A program made the translations under genes and the position numbers. Positions 47,458-59,381 of a DNA stretch of 64,000 nt are shown here, piece after piece. Numbering within the stretch: position 1 is the first letter of the stretch; every line of letters begins with the position of its first letter. The notes under the pieces were generated by a model that saw only the letters and a program-made list of their open reading frames with translations, searched no databases and had not been told where the DNA came from. The stretch is from Helicoverpa zea (Eukaryota > Arthropoda > Insecta > Lepidoptera > Noctuidae): the NCBI RefSeq assembly GCF_022581195.2, contig NC_061468.1, positions 12,046,001-12,110,000 on the forward strand, written 5' to 3'.

Positions 47458-50400
47458 ATGGATGACGACTTGAAAGAGTTGAAGTCGTTGTTGCGCTCGC
47501 TGGTGGTGTCGAGCCCGACTCAGATGGACGTCCGCACCTTGATGCGGGACTTCCGCAACATGGTGGGGTCGCCCATGCCGCTCGCCAAGTATGGCCACAG
47601 AGACCCCGTGGCTTTCCTGAAAGAGCACTTCGATGATTGTTTCGTGGTGAGCAATCCCTTCAACATACTTGTAGTGCATCCTTCAAAAACATAATATACC
47701 ATTCGTGTTCATTTGAATATTATGGTTAATGTTGTAATCATATTTACAAAAAGTATAATGTTGTAAACAATTTTAAGCCACTGGCATAAAGTCATGGTAT
47801 TTTCCAATAAAATAATTTGGCGTTCACAGATGACGGGGCCATCGTCTAACCCAGTACTTACTCTGATTGTACCAGACACATTAAAACACATTGATCAGTT
47901 TGTACAGAGACAGAAAGTACCTTCTACTGCTAAATTGTAAGTTTATCATAGAAAATAACTTTTTTTTTATTTACTTTGCATATAAACAATAGCTACCAAC
48001 AGAATACCCATATGCCAGCTCTGCAGTAAAGTTGTCCAAAATATGTAGCAGCTAAAGTTTCATATGTGTTTAGGCCAGTGCTACTAGATTTGAGAGATTT
48101 AGTTACCATTAAGAGGTTTTCTATATTATAAAAAAGATAATTTGTTCTTGTACCCCAAGGGCTACGAAACTATTGAAGCAATTTAAAAACATTATTCACC
48201 AATGTGAGGCTATATTTTGTACAGATAGGGGAAGAAGATCCCCTATAAGCCAGTGAAACTGCAGAAAACCGTTACTTATCTATTCATTCTAGCAATATTA
48301 CATATAATCTTGGTAAATATTATTGCTGTGTCACATAATATTAACGAAAAAAGCATAATAGAATCGGCCAAGTGCGAGTCGGAATCGCAAATGAAGGGTT
48401 CCATACCATTATTTAGAAAATGAGCAAAAATATCACATTGTTGTATGGGAGGCCCCCAAATTATTTATTTATTCTAGATTTCAGTATTTGTTGTTATAGC
48501 GTGAACAGAAATACATCATCTGTGAAAATTTCAACTCTCTAACTATCACAGTTCATGAGATACAACCTGGTGACAGACGTACGGACAGACAGACATAGGG
48601 GCAGAAACAATAGGGTGCTGTTTTACCTTTTGGGTACAGAACCCTAAAATGCAACAATTATACGAGAACAGAGATTCACTTGTTAAGTATTCCCATGACT
48701 GAAGTCCCACTTTTCTGTGTTAATGTCTAAAAATTCCATCATGAAATCAAAGCTCTGATCTGAACAGATTGCAGGGTGTATAAATAGTGTGATTAATGCT
48801 TTGTTTTTAATTTACTGCCACAGCAAATCAAAGAGAAGAAGCATTCCAGAATCTGCAGTGAATAAACAAAATCTCATTTTCGAGACATTTGTCAAAGACA
48901 CACTACCTGTCCTTAAAGAATCGGAACAATCAGAGGTGAAAGCTCCTGATATTGTTGCTGATGCCAGCCACAACACAGAGAATGCTGTCAATCATCAAGT
49001 CACCAGCACAGATGTCAAGAACTTCCTCAAGAAACGCCTTCCACTTTACAATAGTCTACATAATTTAGAAGAGCCATCTTCAGAGAGAGAAGTAACAATA
49101 TCTCTGTGTCAAGATGATGATTCGGGAAAACATACATCATCCAGTAAGTTTATAGTTGTGTAAGATAAAAAGTAATTTCGTGAAAATTAAGAATTGCCAC
49201 CCAACGTGGACATGCTGCCAGCCTTTTGGTTTTTAGATGCCATTTTATAATTATTTTTAGTTGTATATATGTTTAAATAAGTTTACGTCATGTAAATATG
49301 TACATCATCATCACCCTCCGAGCCTTTTCCCAAAGTATGTTGGCTTCCAGTCTAACCGGATTCAGCTGAGTACCAGTGCTTTACAAGAAGCGACTGCCTA
49401 TTTGACCTCCTCAACCCAGTTACCCGGGAAAACCCGATTACCCTTGGTTAGACTGTAAGGCTGGACACCAATGACTGGCATGTTAAACTGTAGGTCCCCG
49501 TTGTCATTGAACATCCTTGGCAGTCGTTATGGGTAGTCAGACACCAGTAAGTCTGACACCAGCGTAACCCAGGGGTATTGGGTTGCCTGGGTAACTGGGT
49601 TGAGGGGGTCAGATAGGCAGTCGCTCCTTGTGAAGCACTGGTTCAGCTACATCCGGTTAGACTGGAAGCCGACCCCAAAATAGATGGGAAAAAAGGCTTG
49701 GAGGATGATGTTTTTTACTAAAATACTTTATGATTTTAATTGTAAATGTTATCAACTAGCTTCTGCCAGCGGTTTCACCCGCATCCCGTGGGAACCTCTG
49801 CACGAACCCGGATAAAAAGTAGAATATTGCCTACCTCGATAAATGGGCTATCTAATACCGAAAGAATTGTTCAAATCGGATCAGTAGTTCCTGAGATTAG
49901 CGCGTTCAAACAAACAAACTCTTCAGCTTTATAATATTAGTATAGATAACACCTTTTATGGATCGTCAAAAAAAAAGTTATTTAGTACATAGGTAGTTCA
50001 TACAATACATATTTAGAGTTCCTGGGAGCATTCGTAGACTGTGGTTGCTATCTTCTTGGTATTAAAAAATTTAGGTACTTGGTTTTATTGAGTATATCAT
50101 TAAGTACTTCTAAAGAAATTACGTAAATTCTTGGATTGAAGGTAGACGTAGACCTACTTAAAAAGACGTAAAGTTGAAACAAACCGTATGTCAAGGTAGA
50201 TAAAGTTTATATTAAATTGTTGTCTTCAAAAGCGCTCCGCGCTTCCAGCGGTTTGCGCTAGGCCAAGAATGCTCACCCTCCACCAGTTCCTATGTGTTTT
50301 TGCCGTGAAGAAGATATGATGGAACAAGCTCACAGACAACACAATACTGTCTGTGTTTGAAGAACCAGTTCTATACTAAATGTTCAAAACATTATTATAA

Positions 50401-53400
50401 AAGTATTAACAATTCAGTTACCTACATAAATATTTAACCATTTATTTACACACAAAGTTTTACACACACAAGTAATGGCAAAGAGAAAATATAAACAATG
50501 GTCCACTGTCCAGGCAGCAGCAGCACAAAGGCTCTACAGCTAGAGGAGCTGAAGTCGGATATCATGGAGCTGATCCGAGCAGCCCCGCGCGGCGTGTGGT
50601 GCACCGACCTGATACGTCTCTACAGGTCAGTACACACCACTACAGACATTGCTGAAACTTTCAAACTTATTTTGGATGCAATCACACTTTCTGTGTTTCT
50701 TTTTGTGAGTTTTAGAACTTATAGAAGAAAATGGTGATTAATGCTCAATCCTTCTCCCTGTGAGAGGAGGCCTGTGCCCAGCAGCGGGACGATAAAAAGG
50801 CTGTAACACAACACATGGTCAGAAATACAAATATGTATAGATATTTAAACTAAAGAATCTAAATGCGCTAATATGACAAAAAATACTTTGACACTAACAA
50901 AGTAACTATTATTGTAATCTGTGCTAACAGCCTTACTTATAAACGTAAATTGAATAATAAGTAATACTTGAGGGCTTTTTAAGCCATATGTGTTAAGGAT
51001 TAAACATAAATGTTATAAAAGCATGTCGCGAGATTTAAGTTAGATATACTTATATAAATTGTGTACCATTCAAATGCATTTTAATATGTCGCAGTCATCT
51101 AGTTGGAGCTGCTATTTGATTGAAAGACTTGTGTCTTTATGGAATCATCATCATAATTGAATCATTTACATTGAACAAAATAACATATCAATCTGATGGA
51201 AAAGACCTCATCCGTATACCGTGTTTTTGTTTGTGACAGGGAACGCTTCAACCGCGAAATAAACTTCATACGGTTCGGTTACACGAGCGTGATCAGCCTG
51301 GTGTACACGCTGGGGGCGGGCGTGGTGATCACGCGGCCCGACGCCACGGGCGACTGGCACCTGGCGCCGCGCGGCGCGGGGCCGCCGCCGCCCGCGCCGC
51401 CCGCGCCGCGCCGCCGCCCCGCGCGCGCCTCGCCGCCGCCCGACCCCGACGACGCGCTGCCCGGCATCGACTATGTGAGCATGTTCCACGCCCACCACCG
51501 ACTTTTGTCACCAACAATTACGACACCATAACGTTGTCCCAATTTTATCAAAATTGGCGCTTACGCCTCTGCCAATCATAGCGACGCGGCAACGCAACGC
51601 GGTTATAAGTTTCGGTCCTAAGGGTGCTTACATAAAGAAACAGGTTTCCTGGTTCAGACAAACCTGTACGGGTAGGTACCGATCAGTGCAGGTATAATCT
51701 ATAATATAAAAATGAATCGCAAAATGTGTTGGTAAGCGCATAACTCAACAACGCCTGGACCAATTTGGCTAATTCTTTTTTTGTTGTATTTGTTATTGTC
51801 AGGAGAAGGTTCTTATGAAAAAAAATAGGGTAAAGTAGAGAAGTCAGTTGACGGGAGCGAAGCCGCGGGCAAAAGCCAGTATTTCAATACAATCCTATTC
51901 ACTCACTGTATGGGCGGTAAATAAAACCGACCTCAATATGATTTAACACTTGTATTTTGACAATAGTTACAAAAAGAACAATATTTCGTAAAATACGCTG
52001 TTACGATGCGTTTCGTTCGAGAGGAAAAATGGCAGTTCAGTTCATCGGAACCCAGCACACGTCGCCCCGCGTAGCCGTTCCGTTTCACTCGGGTTGCGTT
52101 CCGGCGTAGACACATAAAAATATTTCATCACATCACAGTATTTCAGATAAAAATATGCGACAGTGAAGGTGACCTGACCTGATGATGAAGACGAGAGAAG
52201 GTCGAGGGAACTCGACAACTGAATGTGTAAACTTCTTCGTGTTTGGGCTTATATTATTCGTATTGATGAGAACTTTCCACTAATGCGGATAGTGAAACCA
52301 ATGCTTGTCACTGAAAAAAATAAAACTGACTCCCAAAAACACTGAAAAGCAAGAAAAGCTATTCTTAGGTGCATCGGCCTAGCAGTCGGTGGCGAAATAA
52401 ACATATCATCCACTAGACACTGACTTCTCGGCCGATGCACCTAAGAATAGTTTTTTTTTAATGTGGTTTGTACAGTAGCTATGTAGACTACACAAGGGGA
52501 AGAAATGAGCCAATGAGCGAACACTGTTTCTGCGCTAAGCGGTGCACGTGATGCATGTAAGCAGCAAGTAAGCAGTGCACATGAGTGAGGCGGCGCGTTG
52601 CAGGACGCGGACGTGTTCCCGGCGGACTGCCTGCACTTCACGGAGAGCATCCCGGCGCAGGAGCTGAGCGACGTGCTCCCCGGCGCCATGGTGGAGGTCA
52701 TGGTGGGCGAGGTGTACTCGCCCTCGCACTTCTGGCTCATCCGCCTCGGCGACCAGTACCACATCGCCATGGAGAACATGATGGACGAGATGACGTTAGT
52801 ACTCCTACCGTCTCATTTACGACATTTGAATCCTTACAATGTACAGCTGTCTTATTCAAATATTCGGAAAGTGAAACGTTCAGTGGTGGTTTGTGGCCGT
52901 TTGGACTGGCTGCATGTAGTAATTTTGGTAGCACTTGGTAACTGAGCAGTAAGATTGTTCTTATTGATATTCCAAAATTGTAATTTACATCGTACGATTT
53001 AAATGAATATCATAGGACATAAAGCAGTTTTAAAATAAGAATACAGCAAAATAATGATGTCCTCCTAGCCGATTATCGGCTACGGCGGCTGTTCTCATGT
53101 AAGGAGATTAGCCAACTGCGCAGGACATATTATGTGGAACAAGCATTTGCGCAGACACAGGTGCACTCACTATTCCTTCACTCTCTGCGCCCGACGGGAT
53201 ACACGACCGGAGAGAGATCAGGCGCAGGACGGACATTTACATGCTCTCCGATGCACGGGTGTAAATTATACAAAATCCCTCATTTTGGAGAGGCTGCGCA
53301 TAGTATGTTACTGGATTAGAACGCGCCGAGTGTTCGTTTGTCTGCAGGGAGTACTACAACGGGTCGGGCCGCTCGCGCACGCTGGCGCGCGGCGCCGTGC

Positions 53401-56400
53401 GCGTGGGGCACTACTGCAGCGCGCTGTTCCTGCGCGACTGGCACCGCGCGCTCATCGTGCGCGTGCTGGACAGCGACACGGTGAAGGTGCGCTACGTGGA
53501 CTACGGCACGGTGGGCGCGGTGGCGTGGCGCGCGCTGCGGCCGCTGCGGCGCGAGTGGGCGCGGCTGCCGGCGCAGGCGCTGCGCGCGCGGCTGGCGGGG
53601 CTGCGCCCGTGCGCGGCGGGGCGGCGCTGGCCGCCGTCGGCCGCCGCCGCCTTCCTGCGCCTGGTGCGCGACACGCCGCTCGTCGCCAACATCGTCGCCG
53701 TCGACACCGAGGTGAGCGCCCTGACCGTTCCCTCCTATCGCTCTTAAACTTTGCACACCGATTACACAAGGGAACAAGATTTTTGTTGCATGAAATATTA
53801 CGACTAATATTGTATATTTTTGGGCTGCTAATTGAAGATCTGAAGTCAGAATTTCTGTATCAGCTTTAGTTTTTGAGATATCAACAAAACGTGATTTTCA
53901 AGAAAAACACAATTTTATTAACAAAAAGCAGCAGAAGAACAACAATTAAGCATCAAAAAACTTTCTTTTATAAGATTTTCCAGCTTAATTCGGTTCGGTA
54001 GGGCTGACTTTAATGCTGCAACAGTAGTTCGCCATCATGTTGGCATTCCAATGACCCTGGGACCGCTTTTCCCATAGATTTTTGAAAAATCTTTCTGATA
54101 TTGATATGTACGTGTTTTATCTATTAAATAACACATAAATGATTCCTGTTCACATTTTGGAATGAAATGAAATGAAATGAAATCGTTTATTTTGCAAGTT
54201 GGACATAAAATCACTTTTACACGTCATTTTTAAGAACGCTGAGGTCGGCATTTCCTAATGACTGATCCCTGAGAAGAAATGCCGAAACAAACTCAAGGGT
54301 CATAGTCTCTTTTAAAGTCCAAACATGTTATAAATCAAATAATATTAGGTGTGAGTGTCACCATGTACGCGGTCTGGAATGGCCTTTTGAGGAAAGAGCC
54401 ACATCAGGCTGGAGCTGACCAGTCCCAACAGACGGCACGCATGTATCAGTCGTCGTGTAGCTCAACCATATCTTAGGGAGCTCAACGACCTGTCACACGA
54501 CGATACCAGATCTGCAGAACATTTGCGTAGGCCATTCAAAAATACTCAAACCCGCCAGACAGTATTTATGTTATAAGAATATATAATGTTGCTCGCATAC
54601 ACGATACTCACATTCACAATAATAATAAATAATAAAAAAAATACAATTATAATATATAAATGTCAAAAAAAAATGTCATTAATAAAATGTTATCTGATGA
54701 TATTATAATAATATTTAAATGTCAAAAGAACAATACACAGGCATTTGAAAAGATATCACTCACTAAGCGAGCAGCTCATTCCCAAGCTTCTTTATCATTT
54801 AAATAATCAGATATTTTGTAATATCCTTTTTTCAAAAGTTTGGATTTTATATGATTTTTAAATTTCTTAATAGGTAAATCACGAACCGCTTTGGGAAGTT
54901 TATTGTAAAAGCGTATACATTGACCCATGAACGAGTTGCTTACTCTGTGGAGGCGAGTAGCATGTACAGCAAGATTATGTTTATCTTGCTGTACATGCTA
55001 CTCGCCTCCACCAAACTGGCCCAACGAAATATGGATTTCTGGCGGTCTCCTTTGGTTAACATAAAAAAGGTTATAGTGAGCTAACCTTAAAAGATAGACA
55101 TATAATATGTATGTATATAGAAACAATTCTGTCATACATGATTTTTGCGAAACTTTAACCGTTTACGCAGCGCACTCAGCGTAAGCTCTCTCAATAGGAA
55201 AATATCCCCCGATTTTGAAACATTTTTCAAATCGGCCAGTCGTTCCTGTAGTTCCTGAGATTAGCGCGTTCAAGCAAGCAAACTTCAGCTTTATAATATA
55301 AGTATAGATAGTACGGAACCCTTCGTGCGCGAGTCCTACTCGTACTGGGCCGGTTTTTACAAATTAGTATCACAATTTCTCTCTCGATGTCTCTGTAAAT
55401 CGAGCTATTAATGTGGTCGGGATAGGTAGGAGTTACAAACGGAAACTACGGAACGTGGCTCGATACGCTTTCGGCAATTTTTTTAAATAATAATATTAGC
55501 ACGGTAAAATGAAAGTTTTAAAAATGGATACAGGAGGCCATAATCGAGACCCTGTTAATCGAAACGTCGACTGCGGTGGACCGCAACCTGAGCACCGAGC
55601 TGATCCGCGCCGGACACGCGGACGAGCGGCCCGACTCCGCGCTGTGGGTGAGTGGCCCCTCCGACAGCGTCAGCGACGTGTCCGCGTCCGCGTCCGAGCT
55701 CGTGGGGCAGCCGCCGCGCCGCCTGCGCACGTGGGCCGCCGCCGCGCCGCCGCCCGGCCCGTCGCCGCTGCTGCGCCGCCTGCGCTCTCTGCGCGCGCGC
55801 CTGCAGCAGCCCTCCCCCGCGCCTCCCGCCACACCCGACCCGCAAGTCAGCCATCCTGTCCTTCGGCGCCGTATCGATTTACACAAGAAATGTCGAAATA
55901 CGCTTCCGAATCTCATTTGAGTTCATATTTTCATAGTAGGTATATGTATGTGTCGCTAATCACTGCGCTCGAACCTCGGGGAAGGGTTCGGTACAATACT
56001 GATCGTCGGACGCGTCCTCGAGATTCGCGCACAGTGGGTCACTGCGAGGACGCTGACGCTTGCGCGTGTTGCAGACGGCGGAGTGCTACCTGAACCCGAG
56101 GTTCGAGGCGCTCGAGAGCGGCGCCACGCCCAACCTGGAGGAGATACACGCGTACCTGCGCGACGGCATCGTGCTCGACTACGTGGCCGCGTACCGAGAG
56201 CACGTGCCCGCCTGCCTGCCGCCCGAGCCCGCGCCCGCTCCCTCCGACTCCCCCGCCAGCGACCACCCACCCGACCTGCCCGCGAGGATCCCCCTGTGGT
56301 TGCCTACTACGCCCGATGCCTGCCTTCCTTCGCCTTCGTCGCCAACTGAGCTCTCCTCACCCCAGGTCACGTCTCAGAGACCTCTATCTCCGCCGGCCGC

Positions 56401-56941
56401 CCCTCTCGCCTTGTCGCCCAAAGTCTCAGAGCCTTGCGAGGCAAAGGCGCATTCAGCCATTAACGTTCAACTAGACATACACAAACAACCGAATGTGAAT
56501 ATTCCGCCGGATGACAACCCGCAGACAGAGTGCCGGCGGCAATCCGTAGTGCACCCGCAGCCGGCGGCCCCTTGCCCGCCGCCCGGCGTGGTGGCGCCGG
56601 CCTGGCCGGGCCCGTACCCGCCGCCTGGCGTGGTGGCGCCGGCCTGGTCGTCTCCGTACGCGCCGCCCGGCGTGGTGGCGCCAGCCTGGCCGGGCCCGTA
56701 CGCGCCGCCGGCCTGGCCGGGCCCGTACGCGCCGCCCGGCGCGGTGGCGCTGAGCCCGGCCGAGTGCGACACGTACCGCAGGCTGGTGCACGTGAACCCG
56801 GAGGCCGCGCACTGGTACATGGCGGGCGCGCTGGGCCGCGCCATGGGCCCCGCCATGGGCCCCGCGCTGGGCGGGCCGCCGCACTTCCCATCCCCACCCC
56901 CGTTCGGATCTGTGCGAGCGCCGCCCGGTTTCAATATCTAG
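47458..56941 (+). CDS. LOTUS-Tudor protein, TDRD5/TDRD7-like (nine exons)
   Basis: Germline RNA-granule protein expected to bind Vasa through LOTUS domains and methyl-arginine Piwi proteins through its Tudor domain (Tejas/Tapas in flies). Exons: 47458-47646, 47830-47936, 48824-49143, 50514-50625, 51240-51474, 52604-52794, 53348-53711, 55534-55845, 56075-56941; all GT-AG, in phase, about 898 residues. LOTUS 1 at about 5-95 (MPLAKYGHRDPVAFL), linker, LOTUS 2 at about 213-290 (GVWCTDLIRLYRERF), extended Tudor at about 322-506 (VYSPSHFWLIRL, MMDEMTEYYNGS, VRYVDYGTVGAV), then a low-complexity tail. Two LOTUS plus one Tudor fits neither vertebrate TDRD5 nor TDRD7 exactly; the Tudor reads closer to TDRD7. 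A good alternative donor in exon 8 (TGG|GTGAGT, 55648) would remove 66 residues in phase. Confidence 0.88.
48362..48647. mobile_element. Dispersed repeat (AGGGTTCCATA type)
   Basis: Begins GGCCAAGTGCGAGTCGGAAT, has GAAGGGTTCCATACC near the left and GGGTACAGAACCCTAAAA at the right, and includes GGACAGACAGACATAGG. A common arthropod repeat form; a reverse head fragment lies at 55313-55360. Confidence 0.65.
49305..49461 (-). mobile_element. SINE fragment, family A, reverse
   Basis: Reverse copy of the SINE 3' end and core, placed head-on with a forward copy that starts a few bases later. Confidence 0.75.
49465..49712 (+). mobile_element. SINE fragment, family A, forward
   Basis: Starts at the middle of the element (GACACCAATGACTGGC) and ends at GGCTTGGAGGATGATG. 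With the preceding fragment it forms an inverted pair. Confidence 0.75.
49756..49946 (-). mobile_element. Short non-autonomous Helitron (Lep1-like)
   Basis: On the minus strand it runs from TCTATACTAATATTATAAAG to CAGAAGCTAG, flanked by A and T. Same family as 29363-29545. In intron 3 of the LOTUS-Tudor gene. Confidence 0.88.
51698..51879 (+). mobile_element. Short Helitron inside a dispersed repeat
   Basis: Starts TCTATAATATAAAAATGAAT and ends GCGGGCAAAAGCCAG, with the usual CTAG changed to CCAG. The uninterrupted relative at 35966-36079 gives the empty site, an A/T dinucleotide. Confidence 0.8.
52144..52450. mobile_element. MITE with ends near CTATTCTTAGGTGCATC
   Basis: The right half forms an inverted repeat (CTATTCTTAGGTGCATCGGC and complement, 52360-52450). 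The left part matches the segment around 33780-34070 in reverse, including GTGTTTGGGCTTATATTATTC. Confidence 0.6.
53068..53280 (-). mobile_element. SINE family B fragment
   Basis: Shares GCGGCTGTTCTCAT, GCATTTGCGCAGACACAGG and ACATGCTCTCCGATGCACGG with the copy at 57523-57850. The tRNA-like end is missing. Confidence 0.65.
54165..54985 (-). mobile_element. Non-LTR retrotransposon 3' end
   Basis: The minus strand codes a Jockey/CR1-type reverse-transcriptase C-terminus (54985-54776: LHRVSNSFMGQCIRFYNKLP, then NDKEAWE and stop). An AT-rich 3' region follows and ends in a TTTCA microsatellite near 54165-54183. An inverted duplication of about 32 bp lies at 54948-55011. Confidence 0.75.
55190..55308 (-). 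mobile_element. Helitron fragment (Lep1-like)
   Basis: 5' end of the family (AGTATAGA on the plus strand, CTGAGATTAGCGCGTTCAAG inside). The CTAG end is missing. Confidence 0.65.
56571..56745 (+). repeat. Pro-rich coding repeat in the LOTUS-Tudor gene
   Basis: Four to five units of about 14 residues (PPGVVAPAWPGPYA with variants) near the C-terminus, encoded by GC-rich repeats of about 42 bp. The frame stays open to the stop at 56939-56941. Confidence 0.85.
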
Positions 56942-57522
56942 GCCGGCTTCGGTGCGAACTTGCGTTGGCTCACATAATGTTTGTACTGTCTTTTCTTTTT
57001 CTTTCCACGTTAAAAATCATCAAATGACCCCTTCCGCTGGGTAAGCAGCGGTGAGGGAGTGTCAGACTCTTACTGACTAAAAGTCGTCGTGTTCCGTCGT
57101 AGGCCTTTTATGTACCAGGGCCGCGGTAACTCTTTCGAAAAATCTCGCAGCCCCGGCTGGCCTTGCCATGTTCCTAGTGCCTTGTACTAACGCAAAACAA
57201 AATATACCTCAACATTAGGCTAACTGTACCTATTATTATATAAAATTGTTAGATTTAATTTACAAATTGTTATATAATTGTTACATAACATAATTTTTGG
57301 TGTAAGAATGCCTCTGGTTTGACCACAGACTTTGTTCAGTTATTTTTTTATTTCTTTTGCGTTTAGAATATATTGTTAAAGTTTTGAAAACAGCCCTAAA
57401 TAATCATAAACAGTACCCATTTATTTCTAGCAGTAGCTTATTTGTTTAATATGTAAACTCTTTTGCAAAAAAAGCGGGCACCTATCTTGGTTTTAAGGAT
57501 TTTACGTTTATTTTAATTACTG
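56942..57522. other. 3' flank of the LOTUS-Tudor gene
   Basis: 57029-57175 contains a repeat-like segment (GTGAGGGAGTGTCAGACTC and TCGCAGCCCCGGCTGG) that I believe is common in Lepidoptera. The rest is AT-rich. Confidence 0.45.
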
Positions 57523-57850
57523 TAATGGCGTCCACGGCCGATTTCGACCACGGCGGCTGTTCTCATTTAAGGAGCCAACTGCGCGGGACATATTATAGTG
57601 CACGAGCATTTGCGCAGACACAGGAGCACTCCCTATTCCTTCACTCTCATAGCCCGATGGGACGGCAATCCGACACGACCGGAAAGAGATCAGGCGCAGT
57701 ACCGACATTTACGTGCTCTCCGATGCACGGGAATCAATCGCCAACTTCCAGACTGCGGGATGCTTTGTGAAAGTTTAAGAAACCCACAAACCCGAGACCT
57801 AGAGCACAGCAGCCGCGCTTGCGACCACTAGACCAACGAGGCAGATAGAT
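57523..57850 (-). mobile_element. SINE family B, near full length
   Basis: Read on the minus strand it begins with a tRNA-like head (GCCTCGTTGGTCTAGTGGTC) and ends at the GCGGCTGTTCTCAT-containing tail (plus-strand reading). Confidence 0.7.
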
Positions 57851-58326
57851 TCGGTATTTTACACAAAAATACCGAAACTCGTAACATTGCCATCAAATCA
57901 TCAGCAGAGAACATTTAGAGCAGGTCAAAATTTTATCAAATATGCATAGTTTTTTAACATATTTTGATGTAACAAAAACGTACGTTAATCATTAACTAAA
58001 ACGACAGAGATCAGGCGCAGTACCGACATTTACGTGCTCTCCGATGCACGGGAATCAATCGCCAACTTCCAGACTGCGAGATGCTTTGTGAAAGTTTAAG
58101 AAACCCACAAACCCGAGACCTAGAGCACAGCAGCCGCGCTTGCGACCACTAGACCAACGAGGCAGATAGATTCGGTATTTTACACAAAAATACCGAAACT
58201 CGTAACATTGCCATCAAATCATCAGCAGAGAACATTTAGAGCAGGTCAAAATTTTATCAAATATGCATAGTTTTTTAACATATTTTGATGTAACAAAAAC
58301 GTACGTTAATCATTAACTAAAACTGC
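57685..58326. repeat. 321-bp tandem duplication
   Basis: 57685-58005 and 58006-58326 are direct copies that differ at one position seen by eye (GACTGCGGGATG against GACTGCGAGATG). The unit covers the SINE head and its downstream flank. Confidence 0.9.
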
Positions 58327-59080
58327 ATTATCAGTTTTCTGAAAATCACATCATAATCTTTTCAAAACGCCCACGATCTTTCTGCCAGGAATTAGTCAAA
58401 CACAACGTTTAACCAGTTTCTTAGCAATTCTACAAAATTCAAATTTAATACACTCTCACGCATGCTTGGCTTACCCTTTTGATGCTAGTAACAAACCACA
58501 ATTATTAAAACCCTTTGAAATACACGAAAAGTCCTTAAAACCTATATTTCGCATGGGTGCCCGCTTTTTTTTGCAAAAGAGTGTATTTGTATAAGTCTTA
58601 TCGAGTTTGTTTAACTCAAACAGAGTATAGGTTCCTATTGTTTTTTTTATTCTTATTATTGAAGTTAACGACAAAGAATCATTTTGTGGAGTACAAATCT
58701 ATAATCACAGATGTTTTAATGATCGATAGCAAATTCAGCTGTAACTTATGTTGATTATAGAACTGTCACCCAATAAACCTTTTGACTTTACCTGCTTAGA
58801 GTTAAGTATACTAATTTTACTTAAAATATTGATCGTTTCTGTGATAAAGAATCAAGTCGAGAGTGGTAACTATTTCTTCTATTAATAAAAAATACCATTG
58901 TAAATAACTTGTATTATTTTTTAGGGTTTCCTAGTAAACTGGGGGTTTTGTGCCTTTTTGGATAGCTAGATAAATGTAGATGTTTTTAAGTATTCTGCAC
59001 AAAAAATGAAGAGTAATATTCTTGAGAAAATAGCTACTAAAAAAGTAATTGCTGTTCGCTATAATTTCCTCTGTGTGAAA
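58327..59080. other. AT-rich spacer, nothing recognised
   Basis: No domain-bearing frame. An AATAAA lies at about 58772-58777. Confidence 0.4.
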
Positions 59081-59381
59081 AGTCGTGGTGGCCTAGTGGG
59101 CAAAGAACCAACCTCTCGAGTATGAGGGCGCGGGTTCGATCCCAGGTCAGGCAAGTACCAATGCAACTTTTCTAAGTTTGTATGTACTTTCTAAGTAAAT
59201 CTTAGACACCATTGGCTGTGTTTCGGATGGCACGTTAAACTGTAGGTCCCGGCTGTCATTGAACATCCTTGGCAGTCGTTACGGGTAGTCAGAAGCCAGT
59301 AAGTCTGACACCAGTTTAACCAAGGGGTATCGGGTTGCCCGGGTAACTGGGTTGAGGAGGTCAGATAGGCAGACGCTCCTT
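59081..59381 (+). mobile_element. SINE family A, with tRNA head
   Basis: Best 5' end of the family in the window: GGTGGCCTAGTGGGCAAAG (box A) and GCGGGTTCGATCCC (box B), then the core, cut off after AGGCAGACGCTCCTTG. Confidence 0.85.

Noticed and set aside
59081..59160. tRNA gene candidate at the SINE family A head
   Set aside because: Same reason: it continues directly into the SINE core and is repeated at 19117.
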